A stretch of 64,000 nt of DNA from Comamonas sp. B21-038 (GCF_022387135.1 NZ_CP092462.1:930001-994000), one strand, 5' to 3'; positions 45,206 to 55,090 are shown, counted from the stretch's first letter. Made by a program: numbers and translations. The notes: generated by a model from the sequence alone, not told the origin.

Positions 45206-46345
45206 TCACTTGTCTGGAACAGCGGCCTGCATCATACCCCGATACCACTCGTGGAAGTGCTGCATGCCGTCTTCCATAGGACTCTGGTAGGGGCCCACTT
45301 CGTTGTCGCCCCGCTCATACAAGGCCTTGCGGCCGGCATCCATGCGCTCGCCAATCTCGTCATCCTCGATGGCGGTTTCCATATAAGCGGCGCGCTGGGC
45401 CTGCACAAACTCAGGCTCGAAGGCGCTGATTTCCTCAGGGTAGTAGAACTCCACGACATTCAGGGTTCGGTCCACGCTCAGCGGGTGCAGGGTCGAGACC
45501 GTCAGCACATGCGGGTACCACTCCACCATGATGTGCGGGTAGTAGGTCAGCCAGATTGCGCCGTGTTCGGGCATTTTTCCGTCACGGTAGTTCAGCAGCA
45601 CCTCATGCCAGGTCTTGTAGATATCCGAGCCGGGCTTCGCAAAGGTGGGCGCCACGCCCACCGTCTGCACCGAGTACTCCTTGGCAAACTCCCATCTCAG
45701 GTCGTCGCAGGTGACGAAATTGCCCAGTCCGGGGTGGAAGGGGCCGACATGGTAGTCCTCCAGATAGACCTCGATGAAGGTCTTCCAGTTGTAGTTGCAC
45801 TCATGCATCTCGACATGGTTGAGTACAAAGCCGTCAAAATTCAGTGCAGCGGCCGGGCCCATGTTGGCAAGGTCTGCCTGGATGTTGCGGCCGTTGTCCT
45901 CGAACAGCAAGCCATTCCATTCCTGCAACTTGTAGTTGTTCAGGTTGAGACAGGGGTCCTGGGCAAAATGCGGCGCGCCCAGCAGCTCGCCGCTGGGGCT
46001 GTAGGTCCAGCGGTGCAGCGGGCAGACGATGTTGCCGCCGGCGCTGCCTTTTTGCTGGTGATTGAGCGAGCCACGGCCCTTCAGCATCACCGCCTGGCGG
46101 TGGCGGCAGACGTTGGAGATCAGCTCGGCCTGGCCCGCAGCATTGCGCACCAGCGCGCGCCCTTCCTTCTCATGGGGCAGGGCGTAGTAGTCGCCAATCT
46201 CGGGAATCGCCAGCTGGTGGCCCACGTACTTGGGGCCGTTCTGGAAGATGGTTTGCATCTCGCGCTCGAACAGCGCTTGATCAAAGTAGCTTGAAACTGG
46301 AAGTTGGCTTGCGGCCTGCTGCAGTTGAAGACTTAAATCAGACAT
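45206..46345 (-). CDS. Rieske-type aromatic ring-hydroxylating oxygenase, alpha subunit
   Basis: A 379-residue non-haem iron oxygenase. The Rieske [2Fe-2S] ligands are in VCRHRQAVM and VCPLHRWTYSPSGEL (C-x-H...C-x2-H). The mononuclear iron site includes the histidines of EDYHVGPFHPGL. The C-terminal SRPBCC-like domain is full length. No ferredoxin, reductase or beta subunit gene is near, so electron donors lie elsewhere. Substrate is unknown; relatives act on aromatic acids, carnitine or betaines. A hairpin with a minus-strand T-run sits about 60 bases upstream of the start. Confidence 0.9.
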   Translation of the reverse strand: MSDLSLQLQQAASQLPVSSYFDQALFEREMQTIFQNGPKYVGHQLAIPEIGDYYALPHEKEGRALVRNAAGQAELISNVCRHRQAVMLKGRGSLNHQQKGSAGGNIVCPLHRWTYSPSGELLGAPHFAQDPCLNLNNYKLQEWNGLLFEDNGRNIQADLANMGPAAALNFDGFVLNHVEMHECNYNWKTFIEVYLEDYHVGPFHPGLGNFVTCDDLRWEFAKEYSVQTVGVAPTFAKPGSDIYKTWHEVLLNYRDGKMPEHGAIWLTYYPHIMVEWYPHVLTVSTLHPLSVDRTLNVVEFYYPEEISAFEPEFVQAQRAAYMETAIEDDEIGERMDAGRKALYERGDNEVGPYQSPMEDGMQHFHEWYRGMMQAAVPDK

Positions 46346-46398
46346 GGGTGACCTGACCTAAAGACTCCCCACAGGGAGGGTGCGTGTGCGCACGCTGA

Positions 46399-46440
46399 GA
46401 AAAAATAAAACCGGCAGCAACAACAAAGGATGGCCGGTTT
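46399..46440 (-). terminator. Terminator-like hairpin in the leader of the Rieske oxygenase gene
   Basis: AAACCGGC (46408-46415) and GCCGGTTT (46433-46440), with TTTTATTTTTTC following on the minus strand. It lies upstream of the oxygenase start and could act as an attenuator; no gene on the minus strand lies further upstream for which it would be an ordinary terminator. Confidence 0.5.
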
Positions 46441-46741
46441 CGCGAAAAAAGGGATTATACCCAGTGGGGTTATTCCCGTTCCGTCCATGCGTGAATTGAG
46501 CCATGGTGACCTGGGTCGGCCACGGCTCATCCTCCCATCGACAGGCTGGCAATATTATCAAATTGATAGCTGTGGCCTCATATTTCACAATAGATCGCCG
46601 GGATCTTTTGTGGGAATTGGCCCCGGCCTGGGGTCCGCCGCCAGGCGGGCGGCGGCGGCTGCGCCCGCGTGTGCTTCTGCTGCGCCTAAAATCGAGCCTT
46701 TACATCCATGCACCAGGGCAAGCTGTTTGCCCTCTTTGCCC
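46441..46741. other. Intergenic stretch between Rieske oxygenase leader and xseB
   Basis: About 300 bases with no supportable gene; holds the divergent promoters. An imperfect inverted repeat (GGGATTATACCC near 46450, GGGGTTATTCCC near 46465) precedes the terminator-like hairpin on the minus strand. I cannot assign it to a known riboswitch. Confidence 0.4.
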
Positions 46742-46999
46742 ATGCCCAAGGCCACTGCTCCCAAGACGTCTGCCACGCCGGACCTGCCCGAACCCGACAA
46801 CTACGAAAGTGCGCTGCAGGAGCTCGAAGGCCTGGTCGCCCGCATCGAATCGGGTCAGCTGCCATTGGGCGACATGCTGGCCGCCTACCAGCGGGGCGCT
46901 GTGCTGCTGGCCTTTTGCCGGGGCAAGCTCGAAGCGGTGCAGGACCAGATCAAAGTACTGGATGAGGGCCAGCTCAAGCCCTGGACCAGCGAGGAATAA
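46742..46999 (+). CDS. xseB: Exonuclease VII small subunit
   Basis: An 85-residue helical protein: [20 protein letters not shown], then [20 protein letters not shown] is the conserved XseB helical hairpin. With XseA (not in the window) it degrades single-stranded DNA. It is the first gene of the xseB-ispA-dxs arrangement common in proteobacteria. ATG 46742 chosen; upstream codons read through the intergenic region. Confidence 0.92.
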   Translation: MPKATAPKTSATPDLPEPDNYESALQELEGLVARIESGQLPLGDMLAAYQRGAVLLAFCRGKLEAVQDQIKVLDEGQLKPWTSEE

Positions 47000-47008
47000 G
47001 CGCTAACA

Positions 47009-47917
47009 ATGACATCACCGCACGATAATTTTGCACTCTGGTGCAGCCAGGAACTTGCCCGCGTGGAGGATGCCCTCACACTGTGGATTGCTGCCGATGC
47101 CCCGGCCAACCTGGGCGAGCCGATGCGCTACGCTGTGCTCGATGGCGGCAAGCGCCTGCGCCCGCTGCTGGTGCTGGCAGCGGCCCAGGCCGCTGGCAGC
47201 CTGGCCGCAGGCCCCGCCGAGGCGGCCTTGCGCGCTGGCTGTGCGGTGGAGTTGATCCATGCCTACTCGCTGGTGCATGACGACATGCCCTGCATGGACG
47301 ATGATGTGCTGCGCCGAGGCAAGCCAACGGTCCATGTGCAGTTCGGCCAGGCCCAGGCACTGCTGGCCGGCGACGCATTGCAGGCGCTGGCTTTTGAACT
47401 GCTGGTGCCCGAGGGCAGTGCCATCCCCGATGCAGTGCAGGCGCGCCTGTGCCGGCAGCTGGCGCTGGCGGCAGGCTACAACGGCATGGCTGGTGGCCAG
47501 GCGATCGATCTGGCCAGCGTCGGCAAGCAGCTCAGCCGTGAGCAGCTCCAGCAAATGCACAAGCTCAAGACAGGTGCGCTGCTCCAGGCCAGCGTCGAAA
47601 TGGGCGCTACCTGCGCAGGTATCCAGGGCGCGGCCCTGGTCGCGCTGCAGCAATACGGCGCCGCGCTGGGGCTGGCCTTCCAGGTGATCGACGATGTGCT
47701 CGATGTGGTCGCCGACTCTGCGACGCTGGGCAAGACGGCCGGCAAGGATGCCGACCACGGCAAACCCACCTATGTGTCGCTGATGGGCCTGCAGGCTGCC
47801 CGTGACTACGCCCATGAGTTGCTGGCCGAGGCCCAGCAGGCGCTGGCGGGCAGCGGCCTGCCGCAGACGGCTGCGCTGGCGGCGCTCGCCGACATGGTGG
47901 TGCGCCGCAGCCATTGA
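47009..47917 (+). CDS. ispA: Farnesyl diphosphate synthase
   Basis: A 302-residue prenyltransferase condensing DMAPP and IPP to C15 farnesyl-PP. First aspartate-rich motif HDDMPCMDDD (near residues 91-100) and second motif VIDDVLDVVAD (near 228), plus YAVLDGGKRLRPLLVLAA and KTGALLQASVEMGA, are intact. It starts nine bases after xseB. Product supplies quinones and undecaprenyl carriers. Confidence 0.95.
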   Translation: MTSPHDNFALWCSQELARVEDALTLWIAADAPANLGEPMRYAVLDGGKRLRPLLVLAAAQAAGSLAAGPAEAALRAGCAVELIHAYSLVHDDMPCMDDDVLRRGKPTVHVQFGQAQALLAGDALQALAFELLVPEGSAIPDAVQARLCRQLALAAGYNGMAGGQAIDLASVGKQLSREQLQQMHKLKTGALLQASVEMGATCAGIQGAALVALQQYGAALGLAFQVIDDVLDVVADSATLGKTAGKDADHGKPTYVSLMGLQAARDYAHELLAEAQQALAGSGLPQTAALAALADMVVRRSH

Positions 47918-48041
47918 GTAGGCCAAATGCGCCTGTGACCGCTTAACCGGCGTCAAGGCGCTAACATAGCCCCTTGCCATTCCAGTAAAAAAACTGCGCG
48001 GATGCTTCCGAGGTATGCGTAGCAAGTGACCAAACCATAGT

Positions 48042-49955
48042 ATGTCCACGAAGACCTTTCCCCTGCTAGCCACCGTCAACGATCCGGCGGATCTGCGCAA
48101 GATGTCGCGCGCCGAACTCAAGACGCTGGCGCGTGAGCTGCGGGAGTTTGTGCTCGAGAGCGTGTCCAAGACCGGGGGGCACCTGAGCTCCAACCTGGGC
48201 ACGGTGGAGCTGACGATCGCGTTGCATGCCGTCTATGACACGCCCCACGACCGCTTTGTCTGGGATGTGGGCCACCAGACCTACCCGCACAAGATCCTGA
48301 CGGGCCGGCGCGACCGCATGCAGGGGCTGCGCCAGTGGGGCGGCATCTCGGGATTCCCGCTGCGCAGCGAAAGTGAATACGACGCGTTCGGCACGGCCCA
48401 CTCGTCGACCAGCATCTCGGCGGCACTGGGCATGGCCGAGGCCTTCAAGATCAAGGGCAGCGATCACCAGGCCGTCGCCATCATTGGTGACGGGGCGATG
48501 ACCGCCGGTATGGCCTTCGAGGCGCTGAACAACGCCGGGGTCAGTGATGCCAACTTGCTGGTGATCCTCAACGACAACGACATGAGCATCAGCCCGCCGG
48601 TGGGCGCGCTCAACCGCTACCTGGCGCAACTGATGAGCGGCCAGTTCTATGCCAAGGCGCGCGACGTGGGCAAGAGCGTGCTCAAGCAGGTACCGCCGCT
48701 CTTGGAGCTGGCCAAGCGCCTGGAGCAGCAGGCCAAGGGCATGGTGGTGCCTGCCACGTTGTTCGAGAACTTCGGCTTCAACTACATCGGCCCCATCGAT
48801 GGCCATGACCTCGATTCGCTGATCCCGACGTTGGAAAACATTCGCCAGCTCAAGGGCCCGCAGTTTCTGCATGTGGTGACCAAAAAAGGCCAGGGCTACA
48901 AGCTGGCCGAGGCCGATCCGGTGGCCTACCACGGCCCGGGCAAGTTCGACCCGGCCATCGGCCTGGTCAAGCCCGCGACGCCACCCAAGCCGACCTTCAC
49001 CCAGGTGTTTGGCCAATGGCTGTGTGATATGGCAGCGCAGGACGAGCGCCTGGTGGCGATCACGCCGGCGATGCGCGAAGGCTCGGGCATGGTCGAGTTT
49101 GAAAAGCGCTTTCCCAAGCGCTATTTCGATGTCGGCATTGCCGAGCAGCACAGCGTGACCTTCGCCGCCGGTCTGGCCTGCGAAGGGCTCAAGCCCGTGG
49201 TTGCCATCTACTCGACTTTCCTGCAGCGCGGCTATGACCAGCTGATCCACGATGTGGCACTGCAAAACCTGCCCGTGGTGTTTGCGCTGGACCGTGCCGG
49301 CCTGGTGGGTGCCGATGGCGCCACCCATGCCGGCAATTACGACATCGCCTTTACCCGCGCCATTCCCAACATGAGCGTGGCCTGCCCGGCCGATGAGCGC
49401 GAATGCCGCCAGCTGCTGAGCACCGCTTTTGCCCAGAACCATCCGGTGACGGTGCGCTACCCGCGCGGCGCCGGGGCCGGTGTGGCCCCGCTCGAATCAC
49501 TGGAGGGCCTGCCCTTTGGCAAGGGCGAAATCCGCCGCCAGGCCCAGCCGGCCGTTGCGGGCCGTCCGCGCATCGCCATCCTGGCCTTTGGCAGCTTGCT
49601 CTACCCGGCCTTGCAGGCGGGTGAGGCGCTGAACGCCAGCGTGGTGAACATGCGCTGGGCCAAGCCGCTCGATACCGAGCTGCTGCAGCAGGTGGCGCAA
49701 AGCCATGAGGCCCTGGTCACCGTCGAGGATGGCTGCCTGATGGGCGGTGCCGGCAGCGCCGTGCTCGAGGCGCTGCAGCAACTGCACATCGATGTGCCGG
49801 TGCTGCAGCTGGGTCTGCCTGATGTCTTTATCGAGCATGGCGACCCCGTCAAGCTGATGGCCATGCAGGGCCTCGATGCCGCCGGTATCGAGCGCAGCAT
49901 TCGCGAGCGCTTTGCGGTGCCGCAGGCCGCATCCGGCCAGAGCGCAGCCGCCTGA
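48042..49955 (+). CDS. dxs: 1-deoxy-D-xylulose-5-phosphate synthase
   Basis: A 637-residue thiamine-diphosphate enzyme, the first step of the MEP isoprenoid pathway (pyruvate + glyceraldehyde-3-P). Features: [38 protein letters not shown], the ThDP/Mg2+ motif [18 protein letters not shown], and [20 protein letters not shown] in the pyrimidine domain. About 124 bases separate it from ispA but strand and pathway fit one operon. Length is normal. Confidence 0.96.
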   Translation: MSTKTFPLLATVNDPADLRKMSRAELKTLARELREFVLESVSKTGGHLSSNLGTVELTIALHAVYDTPHDRFVWDVGHQTYPHKILTGRRDRMQGLRQWGGISGFPLRSESEYDAFGTAHSSTSISAALGMAEAFKIKGSDHQAVAIIGDGAMTAGMAFEALNNAGVSDANLLVILNDNDMSISPPVGALNRYLAQLMSGQFYAKARDVGKSVLKQVPPLLELAKRLEQQAKGMVVPATLFENFGFNYIGPIDGHDLDSLIPTLENIRQLKGPQFLHVVTKKGQGYKLAEADPVAYHGPGKFDPAIGLVKPATPPKPTFTQVFGQWLCDMAAQDERLVAITPAMREGSGMVEFEKRFPKRYFDVGIAEQHSVTFAAGLACEGLKPVVAIYSTFLQRGYDQLIHDVALQNLPVVFALDRAGLVGADGATHAGNYDIAFTRAIPNMSVACPADERECRQLLSTAFAQNHPVTVRYPRGAGAGVAPLESLEGLPFGKGEIRRQAQPAVAGRPRIAILAFGSLLYPALQAGEALNASVVNMRWAKPLDTELLQQVAQSHEALVTVEDGCLMGGAGSAVLEALQQLHIDVPVLQLGLPDVFIEHGDPVKLMAMQGLDAAGIERSIRERFAVPQAASGQSAAA

Positions 49956-49990
49956 TCTGCCGCCAGGCCCGCGCCTGGCGCATCGCGGCA

Positions 49991-50018
49991 AGCCCGGTCA
50001 TGGCGTACCGGGCTTTTT
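49991..50018 (+). terminator. Terminator of dxs
   Basis: AGCCCGGT (49991-49998) and ACCGGGCT (50007-50014) with an eight-base loop, then TTTT. Confidence 0.8.
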
Positions 50019-50221
50019 GTTGCCTGCGAAAGCGCTGCGCCGGCACCGCTGCTGGTTCTGCCTCGCTTGTGGCGCAATGCGAACAAAATCCAGGGTCCTA
50101 CGCTGGGGAAAACCCGCTGAAGTCACTTCTGCAACCATTTCTACAATTTGCAAAGCTAAAAGCGGCATGCGCCTATGGCAGGATAGCTACCTTTACTTTC
50201 TACAAATAATTGGAGACATAC

Positions 50222-51307
50222 ATGGATCGTCGTTCGCTTATCAAAAATGCCGGTATTGCTGGCGTGCTGGCTGCTGGCGTAGCGCCGGCGGTGCATGCGC
50301 AGGCAGCAGTGCGCTGGCGCCTGGCGTCGAGCTTCCCCAAGTCGCTCGACACCATCTTCGGCTCTGCCGAAAAGCTGTCCTCGGCCGTCAAGGCCATGTC
50401 GGGCGGCAAGTTTGAAATCTCGGTCCACCCCGCAGGCGAGCTGATGCCCGCGTTCGGCGTGGTTGATGCGCTGCAGGGCGACACCATCGACATGGCCCAG
50501 ACGGCCGCCTACTACTTCACCGGCAAGGACCCGATCTTCGCATTCAGCTGCGCGGTGCCCTTTGGCCTGACCACCCTGCAGATGGCGGGCTGGAAGGACC
50601 ATGGCAATGGCCGCAAGCTGCTTGATGCCTTCTTTGAAAAGTACAACTTCAAGACCGCATCGGCCGGCAACACCACCACCCAGATGGGCGGCTGGTACCG
50701 CAAGGAAATCAAGACCGTGGCCGACTTGAAGGGCCTGAAGATGCGCATGGGCGGCGGCGTGTTCGGCGAGGCCATGGCCAAGCTGGGCGTGGTGGCGCAG
50801 AACATGCCGGCCGGCGACGTCTACCAGGCGCTGGAAAAGGGCACCTTGGACGCCGTGGAATTCGTCGGTCCTTACGACGATGAAAAGCTGGGCTTCAACA
50901 AGGTCGCGCCGTTCTACTACTACCCCGGTTGGTGGGAAGGCTCGGCCGATCTGGAGTTCTTCATCAACATCAAGAAGTACAACGCGCTGTCGCCCGAGAA
51001 CAAGGCCATCCTGGATGCCGCCACCCGCGTGGCAGCGGCCGACATGACCGCCAAGTACCAGGTGCTCAACCCCATCGCGCTGAAGAACCTGGTGGCCAAC
51101 AAGACCCAGCTCAAGCCTTTCTCGAAGGAGCTGATGGACGCTGGCTTCAAGGCCTCTATGGAAACCTTTGCCGAGCACGAAGCGCGCTCGCCCGAGTTCA
51201 AGAAGATCCACCAGGACATGCGCGCCTTCCAGAAGGACCAGATCCTGTGGAACCGCTTCTCCGAGTACCCATTCAACCAGTACATGGCCCAGGTCAAACT
51301 CCCCTGA
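50222..51307 (+). CDS. TRAP transporter substrate-binding protein (DctP family)
   Basis: A 361-residue periplasmic binding protein. The N terminus (MDRRSLIKNAGIAGVLAAGV) has a twin-arginine-type motif and ends at VHAQA. The mature part shows the DctP fold: VRWRLASSFPKSLDTIFGSA, then GLKMRMGGGVFGEAMAKLG and TLDAVEFVGPYDD. These motifs match the TakP/DctP7 subgroup that binds 2-oxo acids or other organic acids. A GGAG site lies before the ATG. The membrane subunits are encoded downstream on the opposite strand. Confidence 0.9.
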   Translation: MDRRSLIKNAGIAGVLAAGVAPAVHAQAAVRWRLASSFPKSLDTIFGSAEKLSSAVKAMSGGKFEISVHPAGELMPAFGVVDALQGDTIDMAQTAAYYFTGKDPIFAFSCAVPFGLTTLQMAGWKDHGNGRKLLDAFFEKYNFKTASAGNTTTQMGGWYRKEIKTVADLKGLKMRMGGGVFGEAMAKLGVVAQNMPAGDVYQALEKGTLDAVEFVGPYDDEKLGFNKVAPFYYYPGWWEGSADLEFFINIKKYNALSPENKAILDAATRVAAADMTAKYQVLNPIALKNLVANKTQLKPFSKELMDAGFKASMETFAEHEARSPEFKKIHQDMRAFQKDQILWNRFSEYPFNQYMAQVKLP

Positions 51308-51353
51308 TAGCCACTGGCGCCGGGCCTTTTGAGGCTTGGCAGTGCAAGGTGAG

Positions 51354-51379
51354 AGCCGCAGCTTGCTGCGGCTTTTTTG
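51354..51379 (+). terminator. Terminator of the dctP-like gene
   Basis: AGCCGCAG, CTTG loop, CTGCGGCT (51354-51373), followed by TTTTTT. Confidence 0.85.
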
Positions 51380-51489
51380 CGTCTGTGGGGCACAGGCAGG
51401 TGCTGGTGCTCCGCTGGCGTATTCAGAGGGGCTGCAGGGGGGCGGGCAGCCGGCGCATAGAAGAGGCTGGGCCCCGCTGCAGGCAGCCA

Positions 51490-51516
51490 TAAAAAAAACC
51501 CTGGCAAGCCAGGGTT
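51490..51516 (-). terminator. Terminator of the dctQM-like operon
   Basis: AACCCTGGC/GCCAGGGTT inverted repeat (51497-51516). On the minus strand it is followed by eight T residues. Confidence 0.8.
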
Positions 51517-51539
51517 CGGGGGGATGGGCTGGGAGCCCT

Positions 51540-53372
51540 TTATTTGCTTTCGGCAGCGGGGGCGGTGCCCAACGAGTCCTGCAGGGCCTTGGCCGGGTCG
51601 TCCGAGCCATAGCCTTCTGCGGCAGGTGCTGGCACTGCACCTGCATCGCTACCGGTTGCTGCACCTGCATCGGCAGGGGCATCCGGGGTGGCAAACGGGT
51701 TGTCCCCGTAGCCGCCGTCCGCATTGCCCAGTTGGTTCATCATCTGCTCATTGACCTTCTGCATATCGACGGCTACCGGCTTATCCAATGCGCCGGTGAC
51801 GATGCCGGGGAAGGCGATCAGCACACCCACCATGACCAGCTGGATCAGCACAAACGGCACGGCACCCTTGTAGATCTGCATCGTGGTCACCGGCTCGATG
51901 ACCTTGTGCGTGACCCGGTCCACATACTGCTTGTCAGGCGCCACCGAACGCAGGAAGAACAGTGCAAAGCCGAAGGGCGGGTGCATGAACGAAGTCTGCA
52001 TGTTGACCGCCAGCAGCACACCGAACCAGATCAGGTCGATGCCCATTTTGTCGGCCACCGGGCCGAGCAGCGGCACAACGATGAAGGACAGCTCGAAGTA
52101 GTCCAGGAAGAACGCCAGGAAGAAGATCATGATGTTGACCACGATCAGGAAGCCGGTCTGGCCGCCTGGCAGGCTGGTCAGCAGATGTTCCACCCACTTG
52201 GGGCCGTCAGCGGCCTGGAACACCAGGCTGAAGGTCGTCGCGCCAATCATGATGAACATCACAAAGCTGGCGAGCTTGGTGGTTGAGCCCAGCGCCTGCT
52301 TGAGCAGGTTCATGTTCAGGCGCTTGCGGGCAAAGCCCATGATCAGGGCAGCCATCGCACCCATCGCGCCGCCTTCGGTGGGCGTTGCAATGCCCAGGAA
52401 AATGGTGCCCAGCACCAGGAAGATCAGCAGCAGTGGCGGGATCAGCACAAAGGTCACGCGCTCGGCCAGCTTGGACAGCAGCCCCAGCTTGAAGATGCGG
52501 TTGATCGACGCGATCACGAACGCAATGAACGTACCGCCGCACATGGCCGTCACGATCTTTTCGTCGGTGGCCACATCGGTGACCAGCTTGCCTTCCCACC
52601 AGGTGTGGATGTCAGCCATATGGTTGGCCAGGAAGATCGCCACAATGGTCGACAGGCCCATCACGACGATCAGCGAGGTGTAGCCGGCGTTGCCATTGGC
52701 TTCGCGGTAGATACGGGCCTCAACAGGCAAGGCTGGCACCATCTTGGGTTTGAAGATCGCCAAACACGCGACCCACAATACATACAGACCCATCAGCATG
52801 AAGCCGGGGATGAAGGCGCCCTTGTACATGTCGCCCACACTCTTGCCCAGTTGGTCGGCCATCAGGATCAGCACCAGCGATGGGGGAATGATCTGGGCCA
52901 GCGTACCCGAGGCGGCAATCACGCCCGAGGCCAGGCGCCGGTCATAGCCATAGCGCAGCATGATGGGCAGCGAGATCAGGCCCATCGAGATGACCGATGC
53001 GGCCACCACGCCGGTGGTGGCGGCCAGCAGTGCGCCGACAAAGATCACGGCGAGCGCCAGACCGCCCCGGATCGGGCCAAAAACCTGGCCCACCGTGTCG
53101 AGCAAGTCCTCGGCCATGCCGCTGCGCTCCAGTATCAAACCCATCAAAGTGAAAAAGGGCACGGCCAGCAAGGTGTCGTTGGCCATGATACCGATCAGGC
53201 GCTGGGGCAGCCAGGCCATCACCGACGAGGGAAAGACATTGAGCTCAATGCCGATAAAGCCGAACATCAGGCCGGCAGCGCCCAGGCTGAACGCCACCGG
53301 GAAGCCGAGCAGCAGGAAGACGATCAGGCCCGCGAACATGATCGGGGCGTAGTTGGTAACGATAAAGTCCAT
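51540..53372 (-). CDS. TRAP transporter large permease (DctM family)
   Basis: A 610-residue, roughly twelve-helix sodium-coupled permease. It starts IVTNYAPIMFAGLIVFLLLG and carries typical DctM motifs (FTLMGLILERSGMAEDLLDT, ASGTLAQIIPPSLVLILMAD, PTEGGAMGAMAALIMGFARK). A large central insertion (about residues 225-330) and a soluble C-terminal tail of about 75 residues rich in Ala, Asp and Gly make it longer than usual (about 430). It pairs with the small permease upstream, separated by 20 bases. Confidence 0.92.
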   Translation of the reverse strand: MDFIVTNYAPIMFAGLIVFLLLGFPVAFSLGAAGLMFGFIGIELNVFPSSVMAWLPQRLIGIMANDTLLAVPFFTLMGLILERSGMAEDLLDTVGQVFGPIRGGLALAVIFVGALLAATTGVVAASVISMGLISLPIMLRYGYDRRLASGVIAASGTLAQIIPPSLVLILMADQLGKSVGDMYKGAFIPGFMLMGLYVLWVACLAIFKPKMVPALPVEARIYREANGNAGYTSLIVVMGLSTIVAIFLANHMADIHTWWEGKLVTDVATDEKIVTAMCGGTFIAFVIASINRIFKLGLLSKLAERVTFVLIPPLLLIFLVLGTIFLGIATPTEGGAMGAMAALIMGFARKRLNMNLLKQALGSTTKLASFVMFIMIGATTFSLVFQAADGPKWVEHLLTSLPGGQTGFLIVVNIMIFFLAFFLDYFELSFIVVPLLGPVADKMGIDLIWFGVLLAVNMQTSFMHPPFGFALFFLRSVAPDKQYVDRVTHKVIEPVTTMQIYKGAVPFVLIQLVMVGVLIAFPGIVTGALDKPVAVDMQKVNEQMMNQLGNADGGYGDNPFATPDAPADAGAATGSDAGAVPAPAAEGYGSDDPAKALQDSLGTAPAAESK

Positions 53373-53392
53373 GTGAGGTCCTCTGGCCGGCC

Positions 53393-54022
53393 TTAGACCT
53401 GGCGCGCGGCAGCTTGGGCTGCGGCGGCCTGCGCCTGCTTGATTTCAGCTTCGGCACGCAGTGCCTCTGCCAGCTCTTCCTCGGCGCTCTTGTCGCTGAG
53501 CTTGCCCATTGGATCGGGGCCGTCGCCGGTCAAAAAAGCGATGCGCTTGACCAGCTCGGACAGGCCCTGCAGCATCAGCAAGGTGATCCCGACAGGAATG
53601 GCGGCCCATACGGGCCAGCGGATCAGGCCGCCCGGGTTGCCGGACATTTCACCGGACTGGTACATCTGAATGACCACGGGCATGCTCAGCCACAGAATGG
53701 TCAGGCACAGCGGCGTCAGGAACAGCGCAAAGCCGATGATGTCGATCCAGACCTGCTTGGTCTTGGACAGGCGCGAGTTGATCACATCGATGCGGACATG
53801 CTCCCGGTGCAGCAAGGTGTAGCCGGCGGCCAGCAGAAAGGACCACGCGAACAGGTACCACTGCACTTCCAGAAAAGCGTTGGAACTGGCGTCAAAGGCC
53901 TTGCGGACAATGGCATTGGCCGCGCTGATGAAGGTGGCGGCAAAGATCAGCCATATCGAATATTTGCCGACGAAGGCGTTGAGCCTGTCTATGGCCCTGG
54001 ATAGGGCGAGTAAAGCCTGCAT
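53393..54022 (-). CDS. TRAP transporter small permease (DctQ family)
   Basis: A 209-residue protein with four membrane helices (YSIWLIFAATFISAANAIV, EVQWYLFAWSFLLAAGYTLL, IIGFALFLTPLCLTILWLSM, WAAIPVGITLLMLQGLSELV). W-Y-LF and HVRIDVI are typical DctQ signatures. It ends in a charged, Ala/Glu-rich cytoplasmic tail. First gene of the leftward permease operon; forms the Q-M complex that receives substrate from the binding protein. Confidence 0.92.
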   Translation of the reverse strand: MQALLALSRAIDRLNAFVGKYSIWLIFAATFISAANAIVRKAFDASSNAFLEVQWYLFAWSFLLAAGYTLLHREHVRIDVINSRLSKTKQVWIDIIGFALFLTPLCLTILWLSMPVVIQMYQSGEMSGNPGGLIRWPVWAAIPVGITLLMLQGLSELVKRIAFLTGDGPDPMGKLSDKSAEEELAEALRAEAEIKQAQAAAAQAAARQV

Positions 54023-54469
54023 GGTGTCTCCAATGGTTGGCTAGTCCTGTAATAAGTGCTCAATGCTGGTAAGCAAATGCACTTTTTCGAAAAGCACTGA
54101 TTTTACGAATAACTATGCCTTTTGCCCTACAAATTGACGCGTCGATGTTGTGAACAGGAGCAAGGAAGAAAATTTTTTTGTGCGCCTGCCGCAAAATCAA
54201 GGGTAACTACTAGTGGAGCGGCATGGTGTCGGCATGTGCTGCTATCTATTTTCAAGCGACTGGCGGGCGTTCGCTACCGGTCAGACCCGTAGATCGCGGG
54301 CGCAGGGGGCGTTCGCCGCCGCTGCCGGTTCGACACGCAGGCGGGGTGCCGCCATGTACAATCTCGCGCGTACCTGGCAGTAGCGGCGGAGCTCTTGGGG
54401 GCCTGGCCTGCTGCCAAAACATTTTCCTTTTCTGTCTTTTTACGCACTACGGGTGCCTGGAGTCTGACC
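54023..54469. other. Intergenic region between dctQ and the OmpA-like gene
   Basis: About 450 bases carrying the divergent promoters. The part at 54030-54220 is AT-rich with runs such as AAGAAAATTTTTTTG; the rest is GC-rich. No gene is supported, and no clear -35/-10 pair with correct spacing was found by eye. Confidence 0.5.
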
Positions 54470-55090
54470 GTGAGTTCTTCGCAAAATAATGACGGTGATG
54501 AGCGCTTTGCCTTGGGCCTGGTTTTTGCCCTGATCATTTTGGTGGTGTTGGGTGTCGTCTGGTTCGGTGCTTACAAGGGCATCCATGGTGCCAAGTCCGG
54601 CAACGCCGCCGTGACCGCCACGGCGGATGGCGCCAAGCGCGGTGCGGTGCTGGGCGGTACCGTTCCAGCCGTAGCCGCCGCACGTGCTGCTGAGGCGGCC
54701 AATGCCGCTGGCGCGGCTGGCGCTGCTGCTGCCAACGGCGCTGCCGTGGTTGCCGACGACGCCGCCGCCGTGGTCATCGAAAACGGTGTGGTCAAGTTCT
54801 ACTTCGCCACGGCCAAGGCCGAGCTGGCTGCGGGCGCCAACGAAGCGCTGGTGGACGTGATCGCTGGCGTCAAAGCCGGTCAACGTGCGGTTATCTCGGG
54901 CTACACCGATGCCACCGGCGACGCTGACAAGAACGCCGAGCTGGCCAAGCAACGCGCCTTTGCCGTGCGTGATGCGCTGCTGGCCCTGGGCGTGACCGAA
55001 GACAAGCTGGAGCTGAAGAAGCCCGAAGCGGTGGAAAACGCTGGCAACAATGCCCAAGCCCGCCGCGTGGAAGTGGTGCTGGCCCCTTAA
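54470..55090 (+). CDS. OmpA-domain protein with N-terminal membrane anchor
   Basis: A 206-residue protein starting at GTG 54470 (GGAG about nine bases upstream). One membrane helix (about residues 14-34, ALGLVFALIILVVLGVVWFG), an Ala-rich spacer, then a C-terminal OmpA-like peptidoglycan-binding domain (VKFYFATAKAELAAGANEAL, SGYTDATGDADKNAELAKQR). It probably ties the inner membrane to peptidoglycan. The domain keeps the TDATG..D..N..L...RA pattern of binding residues. Longer in-frame start possible at 54395 but poorly supported. Confidence 0.85.
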   Translation: MSSSQNNDGDERFALGLVFALIILVVLGVVWFGAYKGIHGAKSGNAAVTATADGAKRGAVLGGTVPAVAAARAAEAANAAGAAGAAAANGAAVVADDAAAVVIENGVVKFYFATAKAELAAGANEALVDVIAGVKAGQRAVISGYTDATGDADKNAELAKQRAFAVRDALLALGVTEDKLELKKPEAVENAGNNAQARRVEVVLAP

